Assembly: GCF_014905175.1 (NCBI RefSeq)
Contig: NC_057790.1
Span: 26,686,469-26,750,468, forward strand
DNA length: 64,000 nucleotides
Source: Aphidius gifuensis
Taxonomy: Eukaryota; Arthropoda; Insecta; Hymenoptera; Braconidae
Reading direction: 5' to 3'
Shown: one piece after another, positions 57,001 to 63,420 of the stretch
How positions within the stretch are numbered: position 1 is the stretch's first letter
Layout: every line of letters begins with the position of its first letter
Notes under the pieces: generated by a model
Told to the model about the DNA's origin: nothing
Database searches by the model: none
The model's input: only the letters and a program-made list of their open reading frames with translations
Position numbers and translations under genes: made by a program

Positions 57001-60000
57001 TATAATTTAAAATTAAGAACGGTCGATCTTTGACTTCATATGTCATTGTCTTGTGTTACTTGTATTTGATGTAGAAAAAAATATTTCTATGGAAATAGCT
57101 TTATTGCTGTAATTAATATAAGAAATTCCTGGCCATACAGATAATCATTTTTTGGATTGATACACCACGAATTTAGTCGTTTTTATTTTTACAAAATTAA
57201 TTTTATTATTTATTTATTTTTTTGTTATAATAGAAAATAAAAAAATACACTCGACAGGGAATTGAACACGTAATTGTATAAATTGATGATATAGTTTAAA
57301 ATCTCCGTCAACGACCATATCGGCCTGAATGCACCGGTTCTCGTCCGATCACCGAAGTTAAGCAGGGCTGAGCGTGGTTAGTACTTGGATGGGTGACCGC
57401 TTGGGAACACCACGTGCCGTTGACATTCCTTTTGCTATTTTTTTTTTTATATTTTAATTACAATTGATTTATTATTTAGCTATTTTTTGTTATTTTCAAC
57501 TACGTAAGCATTTGGCAATTCAATTTAAATATAAAAATTTTTTCCATAAAAAAAATATCAATTATAAATGATCTATTTTCAAAATTTCCTCATTAATAAT
57601 TTTACAAAATCAAGGCACTCAATGAATAATTAAATACACATATTTTTTAAAAATACCTTAATCAATAAATTACAGCTCTAAAAATGCACATTTATTCGGT
57701 ACAAAATTAATCTTGCTTTGAATAATTTAAACTACCAAAATTATTTATAAAAATATAAAGGACTATCTTTGTGGTGATTCAAAAAAAAAAAAAGTTCAAT
57801 TAGTTTATTAGCAAGACGACAAAAAAATAATCATTGCCAATTTGATGTATAAAATATTTAAATTTTAAACAGTCATATTGGCCATTCACCAAGAACGCCC
57901 ATGCACAAAAAAGAAATCACCGAACAACACCAATAAAACAACATAATCCTCACCGTCACAAATCTTCATCGGACAGCTATAATTTTGATAAAATGGACAA
58001 CAATTTAAAGTACAACAGTGCTGACAATGACATGGGTATGTTTGGCCACAACACAGTGATACCTGATGAAAAATTTGGACCAGATGAAGAGCGAATATTC
58101 ATCGATGATGATCCATATGATTTAGACACTGTTGTTCTTTCAATTGATCAGCTAGAAGCACTCGAACATTCAAAATCAATAATTGAAAATGCAAAAACAA
58201 CAACAACAACACAAAAATCAACTGAAAATGAATTTGAATATTCTTTAAAAAATATTAAAACGAATGATATTCATGATAATTATCTTCGAAGTCAAAGAGG
58301 TACAAATATAGAAAATAAAATTGATAATACAACAACAACAACATCAACAACAACAGAAAAATTAACTGATGTATCAATTGAAAAATCAAAAAATGATACA
58401 TTAATTATTTCAACATCAACTCAATCATCAAATGATGAAAATAAATTAACAACTGAAAATAAAAATACTCCAACAATTCCAACAACAATAATTGATGAAT
58501 TGCATATTGATAAAAAGCCAACAGATCAAATTAATGAAAACCCAAAAATATTATCAACAACATCAACAATAAATTTATCAAAAAATGATGACGATAAAAT
58601 ATTTGATTCGGGCAGTGAAATGGAACAAATTGAGGATTCATATGAGAGTGAATTGATAAAATATAAATTAAATAATAACATGACAAATAATTTAAATAAT
58701 AAAACTTTGATTATAAATAATATGGAAAAAAAAAATAATGAAAATACAAAAGACAGTGATTTGGATGGTGTTGATCTTGGAGCATTGGAAGTTGTTAGTA
58801 ATGAAGATAACAGTGAACAAAAAATATCATCAACAACATTACCATCATCATCAACAACATTACCAACAATAACAACAACAAAAACAACAACAAAAACAAC
58901 AACAAAAACAACAAATATTGATGATAAAAATGAAGAAAAAGTAAAAGAAATTTTATTAAATGAAAAAAATCAAATTGAATCATCAACTCCATTGGAAATA
59001 CTTTCATTTGAAACAAATGATTCGATTGATGATGAATCTGGTGATTTAAATATATTCAGTACAGGTAATAATAATAATTATTATTAAATTGTTTAAATAT
59101 TATTTTGAAAAATAAATTGATATTTTTTTTTTCTGTATTTTAGGAATAAAAGATGATATGGAATTTAAATGGATCACAACTGATTGGTCAAAATGTTCAC
59201 AACCTTGTGGTGGTGGTGGTTTTCAAGTGAGTATTAAAATTTAATTGAATTAATTGATAGGTTGTTGTTGTATAAATAATTTGTGTATTTTTGATTGAAA
59301 TTAGATGAGAGGTGCACAGTGTACGGTACGTTCAATAAAATCAAGTATAAATACAACACAAGTACCATCAAGAACAGTCATTGGTGCTTCACTTTGTGAG
59401 GATGCTGGTTTTCCAATGCCACAAAAAGTACGTCCTTGTGGTGCAAATACATGTCCACAATGGTATGCCAAAGAATGGACTCCTTGTGAATCATCAAGAT
59501 GCTTTACATGGAAAACTGGTTCGTTTAATTTTGCCAATTAAATTTATGTCTATTTTCAAAAATAAATACTGCAGATATTGCTTGATATTATCTGACATAA
59601 ATATGCTTTATATTTTGCTTTTTTTTCCGTAATTGGGTCATCAATGACAAATTTACAGTCAAGCAAATAAAAGTTAAACGAAAAAAAAAAAGAAACTAAT
59701 TATTCAAACTGCTCTGGCTCATTAACCATGAGTCGTATCAAAAAATGTTTCGATATAAAAATTATTTGTCTTTTCAAGAGGAAAAGAAAGATTATTCTAT
59801 TTTTTTTTTAAGTCAATTATTGACAGAGTTATTGCATTTTTTATTTGAACGTGTGCTAGACATGTTGCTTCTCTGTCTGAGGCATGATTCGCGCATGTTG
59901 ACTATCAAGTTCATAACTTTGTTAATAATTGAGCTATTAAAAAAATAAAATAAGCATTTTGTTCATCTTTAATAGAAGAATAATTTTTATTAGAATGATT

Positions 60001-60785
60001 TTTTTGTAAAATTTATAATTAAGACGCTAAAATGATTTGAATAATTGAAATTTTTCGATATAAATTATTTTATTTAGCTATGCAAAGACGAGAAATAACT
60101 TGTCGTATTGCTGAAGAATTGGCGAATGGAACAATAAACATGACAATTGTTGATTCAAAAAAATGTGACGATGAAATAAAACCACCTCAAAAACAGGAAT
60201 GTCACAATGATGCATGTAAAGGTGTCTGGAGAGTTGGTGAATGGTCCAAGGTATATTTCAAATAAAAACCTGAATTATTTAGTAGCAATATTCTTGTTGT
60301 TGTCTAACAATTTATTTATTATTAACAGTGCACAGCATCATGTGAGGATGGCATTAAATATAGAATACTACAGTGTGTATGGTTTGGAACAAAAAAACCA
60401 GCTGGAAATGTATGTCGTGATTTGCCGCGTCCAGTTGTGATGAAACCTTGCAAAAATGGACCTTGTCATACATCTGGAGGTAGAAATTTTATCTCATACT
60501 CATCCATTATTTTAGCACAATTTATTATTGTTATAAATTTATAAAAAATATTACTTTTTTTTATATAAAGTTGCATGAAGTAGATTAAAGTAGATGTTGT
60601 ATTTTTTTTATTATGAATTTTTGTTTGTAGATCTCATTGATGAGCTCTACAATTTAGATTTTATTTTTTCAGATCAATGTACGGATGATTCACCACTTTG
60701 TCATAAAGTTAATGTCATGAATTTATGCTCACTTTATCAAAGACAATGTTGTAAGTCTTGTCGTGAAGCTGGACATGCAGCTTAA
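18007..60785 (+). CDS. ADAMTS-like (ADAMTSL) secreted matrix protein, 25 coding exons
   Basis: Joining 25 exons with GT-AG boundaries gives one uninterrupted frame of about 1,642 codons ending in TAA at 60783. Domains in order: signal peptide (about 1-24), TSR1 (about 46-98), ADAMTS cysteine-rich domain (about 97-252), TSR2-TSR8 (about 255-760), one Ig domain (about 780-873), a disordered Ser/Thr/Asn/Asp-rich linker (about 875-1398), TSR9-TSR11 (about 1403-1602) and PLAC (about 1607-1636). There is no metalloprotease HExxH motif and no Kunitz domain, so this is an ADAMTSL protein rather than an ADAMTS protease or papilin. The family acts in the extracellular matrix. The nearest Drosophila counterpart is probably nolo, but I cannot confirm orthology. 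Many TSRs keep the CSx(S/T)CG O-fucosylation motif, and TSR1 has WxxW C-mannosylation motifs. The first exon is the least certain; all others are mutually supported by phase. No spacer domain is seen after the cysteine-rich domain. Confidence 0.9.
18049..20973 (+). other. ADAMTSL intron 1 (2.9 kb)
   Basis: Holds A repeat copy 2. A GC-richer stretch at 18180-18260 follows exon 1. A 45-codon frame at 18609-18746 has no family resemblance. The rest is AT-rich. Confidence 0.45.
19010..19478 (+). repeat. A repeat, copy 2 (ADAMTSL intron 1)
   Basis: Matches the other A copies from TTTTGATGAATTT to AACAAAATAAAATTCATTC. Its 5' end is shorter than copies 3 and 4. Confidence 0.85.
20974..21066 (+). 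CDS. ADAMTSL exon 2 (end of signal peptide, N-terminal linker)
   Basis: Acceptor TTTTACAG and donor GTAAGA flank 31 codons in phase 0/0. It begins with hydrophobic ICLVGMVCS, completing a signal peptide, then an acidic Ser/Thr linker ending ESLAQ that runs into TSR1. Confidence 0.8.
21752..22273 (+). repeat. A repeat, copy 3 (ADAMTSL intron 2)
   Basis: The longest forward copy. It starts near TAATAGATAGCTCATTGAAT and ends at AACAAAATAAAATTCATTC. Confidence 0.85.
24368..24896 (-). repeat. A repeat, copy 4, inverted (ADAMTSL intron 2)
   Basis: Reverse complement of the A consensus over its whole length. With copy 3 it forms an inverted pair 2.1 kb apart within the same intron, able to form a long hairpin in the pre-mRNA. 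Confidence 0.85.
26544..27219 (+). repeat. B repeat, copy 2 (ADAMTSL intron 2)
   Basis: Same length and ends as 13180-13855 with only a handful of differences, so the insertion is recent. Flanks differ on both sides, which fixes the boundaries. Confidence 0.85.
31833..31885 (+). CDS. ADAMTSL exon 3 (start of TSR1)
   Basis: Preceded by a long T tract and CAG, followed by GTAACT. It encodes NSTWSEWSAWSKWSGCS, the stacked-tryptophan start of a thrombospondin type-1 repeat with WxxW mannosylation motifs. It ends in phase 2 and matches exon 4. Confidence 0.93.
32330..32429 (+). CDS. ADAMTSL exon 4 (rest of TSR1)
   Basis: Acceptor TTTAATAG, donor GTAAGT. It encodes RSCGGGLSRQHRRC and ends KICNSQ, completing the CSxSCGG O-fucosylation motif and most TSR1 cysteines. 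The last TSR1 cysteine comes from exon 5, 13.4 kb downstream. Confidence 0.94.
33107..34658 (-). mobile_element. D element, copy 1 (unknown transposon remnant, intron 4)
   Basis: About 1.55 kb, aligned along most of its length with 39357-40926. On the minus strand it holds a degraded coding remnant at 33228-33419 (NLMVKYQN, NYKYYNDMK, NDNTVTINLDFVKS, RIRCGQCRIHK), continuing out of frame as LKVFNNPARIFRDTC. CTGGCACTCCATA occurs at both 33117 and 33675. Further along are two hairpins. I do not recognise the protein. Strand is assigned from the coding remnant. Confidence 0.65.
36805..37135 (+). repeat. E repeat, copy 2 (ADAMTSL intron 4)
   Basis: Nearly identical to 940-1290, keeping the AAAGCTC/GAGCTTT hairpin at 37028-37061 and the downstream AATAACACACATAAACCC. 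It is 5'-truncated compared with copy 1 and preceded by an A-rich tract. Confidence 0.75.
39357..40926 (-). mobile_element. D element, copy 2 (unknown transposon remnant, intron 4)
   Basis: Starts at the shared TTACTTGATGGTTTTT-CCAAATTTGGCC and ends at TGATGCCACAGAAAAGAAAA. The minus-strand remnant at 39431-39634 resembles copy 1 strongly (NLMVKYQN, NYKYYNDMK, TINLDFVKSSRIRCGQCRIH). Both copies carry frameshifts, so neither is functional. Confidence 0.65.
43240..43740 (+). repeat. ~185-bp tandem array 2 (ADAMTSL intron 4)
   Basis: Same unit as 11377-11960, with ATTTCTAAA landmarks at 43262, 43444 and 43630 (spacing 182 and 186). It is preceded by a small GC-rich hairpin, CCGCG-CTTTTGC-CGCGG, near 43196-43212. 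Confidence 0.8.
44908..45700 (+). repeat. Copy of the ADAMTSL 3' flank inside intron 4
   Basis: About 790 bases nearly identical to 60964-61757 in the same orientation, from TATTGAATTACTTGATCC through GGGGGAAGGGTAAATA to GACCCTATTACTTT. It ends about 120 bases before exon 5. Its left edge lacks the AATAAA seen at 60976. Confidence 0.9.
45820..46203 (+). CDS. ADAMTSL exon 5 (cysteine-rich domain)
   Basis: 128 codons between TTACAG and GTAAGT, phase 0/0. It starts PCHDLSDFRGEQCASFDN, the typical ADAMTS/ADAMTSL start of the cysteine-rich domain, and ends VIDGTKC...CIGGNCM. It contains an unusual acidic stretch (NNDEDLDSDE) in a loop where vertebrate proteins are shorter. Confidence 0.96.
46204..48996 (+). 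other. ADAMTSL intron 5 (2.8 kb)
   Basis: Contains C repeat 1. Pyrimidine-rich stretches at 47560-47960 generate overlapping Phe/Ser frames that are not genes. No spacer-domain exon was found here. Confidence 0.7.
46840..47432 (+). repeat. C repeat, copy 1 (ADAMTSL intron 5)
   Basis: About 590 bases shared with 49915-50470 and (inverted) 51781-52386. It contains AAATGTTAAATTAACATGT-type palindromes and imperfectly complementary ends (TGGAAAATTAATATT versus TGGAAAAATTTAATATT in full copies), suggesting a MITE. It is non-coding. Confidence 0.75.
48997..49138 (+). CDS. ADAMTSL exon 6 (end of cysteine-rich domain, start of TSR2)
   Basis: Acceptor TTTTTTAG, donor GTGAGT. It encodes KVGCDEKVGSNKTFDSCGIC, the conserved end of the ADAMTS cysteine-rich domain, then CQRKYAW and at once CSKSCGG of a TSR. 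The ~100-residue spacer domain that normally follows is not encoded here. Confidence 0.95.
49439..49568 (+). CDS. ADAMTSL exon 7 (rest of TSR2)
   Basis: Acceptor TTTTGTCTAG, donor GTATGT. It encodes the second half of a TSR, ending LLPCNTHDC, a standard TSR C-terminus. The phase joins exons 6 and 8. Confidence 0.94.
49915..50470 (+). repeat. C repeat, copy 2 (ADAMTSL intron 7)
   Basis: Nearly identical to copy 1 across the central 500 bases. Starts at CAAACTTTAATGGAAAATTA and fades after ATATTTTGCCTAAATATTCC. Confidence 0.75.
51426..51528 (+). CDS. ADAMTSL exon 8 (start of TSR3)
   Basis: Acceptor TATTTCAG, donor GTATAT. It encodes WLTSEWGKCSATCGGGVKTR, a canonical TSR start with a CSATCGG fucosylation site. 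Confidence 0.95.
51626..51724 (+). CDS. ADAMTSL exon 9 (end of TSR3, start of TSR4)
   Basis: Acceptor CAAATTAG, donor GTAAGA, 33 codons in phase 0/0. It ends TSR3 with NCNIISCP and opens TSR4 with MWETSEWSQ. It is separated from exon 8 by a 97-bp intron. Confidence 0.94.
51781..52386 (-). repeat. C repeat, copy 3, inverted (ADAMTSL intron 9)
   Basis: Reverse complement of copies 1 and 2, beginning about 55 bases after the exon-9 donor. Both ends are present, so it is the best copy for defining the element boundaries. Confidence 0.75.
53126..53264 (+). CDS. ADAMTSL exon 10 (rest of TSR4)
   Basis: Acceptor ATATATAG, donor GTAAGT. It encodes CSATCGFATRTRTIEC through ECKTSTCPG, completing TSR4. 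The fucosylation motif has Phe where most repeats have Gly. Confidence 0.94.
53355..53448 (+). CDS. ADAMTSL exon 11 (short linker)
   Basis: Acceptor TTATTGCAG, donor GTAAGT. It encodes a cysteine-free Ser/Pro/Glu-rich linker (SSESPPTPEKL) between TSR4 and TSR5; phases fit on both sides. Confidence 0.88.
53825..54222 (+). CDS. ADAMTSL exon 12 (TSR5, Gly-rich linker, start of TSR6)
   Basis: Acceptor AAAATTAG, donor GTAAAT. It encodes a complete TSR5 (NWSTCSATCGEG to CMLRQC), a ~55-residue linker with a GAGAGG run, then the start of TSR6 with CSASCLGG. Confidence 0.95.
54448..54577 (+). CDS. ADAMTSL exon 13 (rest of TSR6)
   Basis: Acceptor CATAACAG, donor GTAATA. It encodes the remainder of TSR6, ending VRTCNDHACPP. 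Confidence 0.93.
55104..55314 (+). CDS. ADAMTSL exon 14 (TSR7, start of TSR8)
   Basis: Acceptor TTTTTTCAG, donor GTAAAA. TSR7 runs WNYSDFGACNSECGIG to CNVWDCPP, and TSR8 opens with KWQPGEWSK. TSR7 has CNSECG, where Glu replaces the Ser/Thr acceptor of O-fucose. Confidence 0.95.
55397..55710 (+). CDS. ADAMTSL exon 15 (rest of TSR8, start of Ig domain)
   Basis: Acceptor ATATTTTAG, donor GTTTGT. It completes TSR8 (CSKSCGNG to CNTRSC), then a short Ser/Asn linker and the N-terminal strands of an immunoglobulin domain, with the first Ig cysteine in IKIRCPV. Confidence 0.94.
55786..55913 (+). CDS. ADAMTSL exon 16 (middle of Ig domain)
   Basis: Acceptor TTCCATAG, donor GTAAAT. It encodes ITWTKDRAEI, then GTLRIIDIQFTDAGVYGCI, the classic Ig W and DxGxYxC signature. 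Confidence 0.95.
56146..56313 (+). CDS. ADAMTSL exon 17 (last Ig strand, linker start)
   Basis: Acceptor CCTTTCAG, donor GTATGA. It encodes the final Ig strand (SETHLTVK), then a Ser/Asn/His-rich linker without cysteines. Confidence 0.92.
56396..56580 (+). CDS. ADAMTSL exon 18 (linker)
   Basis: Acceptor TATATTAG, donor GTAAAT. Cysteine-free linker containing a basic patch (KKPRNKKLRPRP) followed by Ser/Thr-rich sequence. It is held by phase with exons 17 and 19. Confidence 0.9.
56811..56900 (+). CDS. ADAMTSL exon 19 (linker), possibly optional
   Basis: Thirty codons in phase 0/0, ending LITALK before GTGAAA. The acceptor AATAACCAG lacks a pyrimidine tract. Because both ends are phase 0, exon 18 could splice straight to exon 20, so alternative inclusion is plausible. 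Confidence 0.72.
57307..57425 (+). rRNA. 5S ribosomal RNA gene, complete, inside ADAMTSL intron 19
   Basis: About 119 bases beginning GTCAACGACCATATCGGCC and ending GTGCCGTTGACATT, so the two ends pair as helix I. The internal promoter elements are intact: box A around AGTTAAGCAGGGC, and box C around GTACTTGGATGGGTGACC. A T-run terminator follows. It lies on the same strand as the host gene. It could be an active dispersed 5S gene or a recent inactive copy; nothing in the sequence looks broken. Confidence 0.9.
57428..57448 (+). terminator. Pol III T-run terminator of the 5S gene
   Basis: CCTTTT followed shortly by an 11-T run just after the 5S 3' end, the standard RNA polymerase III stop. 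The same sequence follows the broken 5S copy at 9576-9600. Confidence 0.7.
57873..59064 (+). CDS. ADAMTSL exon 20 (large low-complexity linker)
   Basis: An open frame of 1,192 bases between TTTAAACAG and GTAATA, by far the largest exon. It opens with a basic His/Arg/Lys stretch, continues with a more complex acidic segment (DEERIFIDDDPYDLDTVVLS), then long runs of Thr, Ser, Asn and Lys with no cysteine. It is probably an extended, heavily O-glycosylated spacer between the Ig domain and the C-terminal TSRs. Repeated ACA codons make its length likely to vary. Confidence 0.92.
59144..59226 (+). CDS. ADAMTSL exon 21 (start of TSR9)
   Basis: Acceptor GTATTTTAG, donor GTGAGT. It encodes FKWITTDWSKCSQPCGGGGF. 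Proline replaces the usual Ser/Thr in the CSxxCG motif, so this repeat probably cannot carry O-fucose. Confidence 0.93.
59305..59518 (+). CDS. ADAMTSL exon 22 (rest of TSR9, start of TSR10)
   Basis: Acceptor GAAATTAG, donor GTTCGT. It ends TSR9 with VRPCGANTCP and starts TSR10 with QWYAKEWTPCESSRCFTW, which has a non-canonical CESSRC in place of CSxSCG. The donor is weaker than average, but phase with exon 23 supports it. Confidence 0.9.
60078..60250 (+). CDS. ADAMTSL exon 23 (rest of TSR10, start of TSR11)
   Basis: Acceptor TTATTTAG, donor GTATAT. It encodes MQRREITCRIAEE to ECHNDAC, then GVWRVGEWSK of TSR11. Confidence 0.93.
60329..60479 (+). CDS. ADAMTSL exon 24 (rest of TSR11)
   Basis: Acceptor ATTAACAG, donor GTAGAA. 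It encodes CTASCEDGIKYR to PCKNGPC, completing the last TSR. Confidence 0.93.
60673..60785 (+). CDS. ADAMTSL exon 25 (PLAC domain, stop)
   Basis: Acceptor TTTTTTCAG. It encodes DQCTDDSPLCHKVNVMNLCS, then CCKSC and a stop at 60783. The six-cysteine pattern is the PLAC (protease and lacunin) domain that ends ADAMTSL, papilin and lacunin proteins. Confidence 0.95.
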
Positions 60786-60995
60786 AAATTTAAATAATAT
60801 ATTATTACGCCAGAATTAAATGTGACCAAAAATTTGACGGGGTTACTATTAGATAAATATATATTTATTTCACGCACATATAATTTTTGTTTTTTAAATA
60901 AAAAAAAGAGAGGCATATACTGTAAATTATTATTATGATTAAATATGTATTTGTATAATGTGTACCTCGAGTTTGAATAAAGCCACAAAGTATTA
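60786..60995 (+). promoter_or_regulatory. ADAMTSL 3' UTR with two candidate poly(A) signals
   Basis: After the stop codon the sequence is non-coding. AATAAA occurs at 60897-60902 and 60976-60981, either of which could direct cleavage within about 30 bases. The intron-4 duplication begins next to the second signal. Confidence 0.5.
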
Positions 60996-61757
60996 AATTA
61001 CTTGATCCTTGTGTTGATAACTCTGCGAGATTTATTAAATAATTTCGATTAAATATCACAGGAAGTTGTTAAAGTTCAATGAAATATAATAAATAATATA
61101 TATATTTAAATTAATTAATTAATTTAAATTGGGGGAAGGGTAAATATAATGCTAGTTATATTATGGAAAAAAAAAAAAGTAAATCTAAATAAATTTAATA
61201 ATCTAATAATTTTTAAAAATATTAAATTAAATTTTTCGATGTCAAAGTAACGTGAAAAATCGTACTAAATAAAAATACAAAAAAAAAAATTAAATAAATT
61301 AATACAAAGATAAATTAATTAATTAATATAAATAAAAAAAAAAAAAAGAAAATAATAAAAAATAAAAATATAAGAATTTTTAAATTTAACACAACATCAT
61401 GTTTTGAATTTTAGATGAAAAAAAAAAAAAAGGAAAAAAAATGAATAAATAAAAAAATTAATGTTTTTGTTACATTTTTTATAGCTAAATATCCTATAAA
61501 TCATTTAACCATTGACTATGTTCATCCAGCACGTTGTAAAATAATTTATCAAGACTGAATTTTAACAAAAAAAAAAAAAAAAAATGAAAAATAAAAACTT
61601 TGTAATTTACGAAAAAATAAATGAAAATTTTAATTAATCAATTACTTTCATAAAGCACACATTCCGAATGAGATAAAAAAAAAAAAAAAACAATTAATTA
61701 TGACCCTATTACTTTGAGTTTAGTTTATCAATAATATTTTATAGAAAAAAGAAAATA
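60964..61757 (+). repeat. ADAMTSL 3' flank, source or partner of the intron-4 copy
   Basis: Starts around the second AATAAA of the ADAMTSL 3' end and runs through the intergenic region. Differences from 44908-45700 are mainly poly-A length and scattered single bases. Confidence 0.9.
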
Positions 61758-62793
61758 AAAAAAAATAAAAAAAGATATAATATCATGTTGTTGTTGAATT
61801 CACTCAACTTTGAGTATAATTTAAAATAAAAATTAAAAAAATGAGCACATTATTAATGAACAACACAATGAAATGAAATGTAATGGAAAAAAGAAAATTA
61901 TAAAATAACTGTATGCCTCTACTCCCCCCTCAAGGATCGTTAATGAGCTGATTAATTTATATTTTATTGATAAGCAATAAATGATTAAGTAATGTGTAAT
62001 ATAATATTTTATTAACCATAGATAATTATAAAATAGATATTTAAAAAATAAACCAATGAAAGGAATTTGTTCGTAACGAAAAAAAAAACAAAAAGAATTT
62101 GTCATTTTTCGGCATTGCTCGAGATTACTTAAGGTGCCTCCCTTTCATTATATATTTAAATAAAATAAATATATCTATTTCGGCTTCTCCTCATAAACAC
62201 AATTAATCAACGAATAAATAATTTAAAAAAAAAAAACAATGAATAATTTATACAAGCTAAAAATGTTGTTAAAAAATGCTACAAAAATAATAACACGCAA
62301 AATTCATTTGAAAAAGAAAAAACAAATGAAAATATATTAAATTAAAGTAAATTAAAATAATTAAATACATTTACACTCAAACGAATTAATTAGAGGAGGA
62401 AAAAAATTAAAGATTGTACTAAACTCGTATCGTTAATATTAAGTAACAATAATTTTTATTTTATAATTTATGATTTTTTTATTGATTTATTAATTAAATA
62501 CACCGAAAGTAAGTTGTCTGATTGTTCAGACTAATATTATTATTATTTTGTATATAATAATTGATAAATAATGAAAATTAATATTAATTTTATGCGATAT
62601 ATTAATCAATTTGAGAGTATTATTGTTCATTACATCTTTATGTAAATATGTAATTGCCTGCGTATAAGATAAAAAAAATGTATGAGAAAAATAAAAAACA
62701 ATGTACAACACTGCATATTAATGGTTAATTTAATTTTTTTATTTTTAGTTTTATTTTAATTTTAACGTGAGAATTATCATTTTTTTTTTTTGT
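61758..62793. other. Intergenic region between convergent genes
   Basis: AT-rich, with several AATAAA/TTTATT words on both strands that could serve the Pvr-like 3' end (for example TTTATT at about 62751, minus-strand AATAAA). No gene seen. Confidence 0.5.
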
Positions 62794-63420
62794 TCAATTC
62801 ATAGGGACATAGGATGAGTTTGTATTGATATCAATTGTTGGTTCATAGACATAGCCATTGTTTGATAATGATGGTAATGCGGGATGATCTGGTACAGATT
62901 TCATAATCAAGTCATCATTATTTGTACCATCATCTAGCCTCTTTTTTATTTCAACATATGGTGTTTTGAAATCGTTATTATCTTCTTTGTCAATATTATC
63001 AAGTAAATTACCAATATCATTAACGAGATCAGTAAATGTTGGTCTGAGTGTTGGATTTTCTAGCCAGCATTTGGACATTATATTGTAAATTTCATTTGTA
63101 GCATACTCTGGTTTTTCCATTCTGTATCCTTTACGTACATTTACCCAACAATCTTTAGCATCCATTCCTGGATATGGTGTTTCAGCAAGAGAAAAAAATT
63201 CCCAAAGTACAATACCAAATGACCAGACGTCTGATTGAATTGTAAATATTTTACCTTCTAGAGAATCAATTGCCATCCATTTTACTGGAAGTGGAGCATT
63301 TCCTTTTTTTTCGTAAATGCCATCACTGTATATATTTTTTGCAAGACCAAAATCACTTATTTTAACAATATCGTTCTCAGCAAGAAGTATATTTCGTGCA
63401 GCCAAGTCACCATGAAGTAC
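62794..63420 (-). CDS. Pvr: Pvr-like last exon (catalytic loop to C-terminus)
   Basis: 208 codons plus stop, after an acceptor AG at 63421-63422. It begins VLHGDLAARNIL and has DFGLAKNIY, PVKWMAIDSLEGK, DVWSFGIVLWEFFSLAETPY and CWLENPTLRPTF. The ~60-residue tail carries PYVEI, GYVYEP and SYVPM tyrosine motifs, candidates for SH2 docking. Confidence 0.95.
   Translation of the reverse strand, partial: VLHGDLAARNILLAENDIVKISDFGLAKNIYSDGIYEKKGNAPLPVKWMAIDSLEGKIFTIQSDVWSFGIVLWEFFSLAETPYPGMDAKDCWVNVRKGYRMEKPEYATNEIYNIMSKCWLENPTLRPTFTDLVNDIGNLLDNIDKEDNNDFKTPYVEIKKRLDDGTNNDDLIMKSVPDHPALPSLSNNGYVYEPTIDINTNSSYVPMN

Larger units (their letters stand above)
57241..57744 (+). repeat. 5S repeat unit, copy 2 (gene plus flanks)
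   Basis: About 500 bases comprising a 65-base upstream flank, the 5S gene and a ~320-base downstream flank. It aligns with 9391-9893 with few differences, so the flanks travelled with the gene, as expected for a unit cut from a tandem 5S array or moved by a carrier element. Confidence 0.8.

Noticed and set aside
58795..59016. Minus-strand Leu-rich open frame
   Set aside because: It is the shadow of the ACA/AAT-rich ADAMTSL exon 20 on the other strand.
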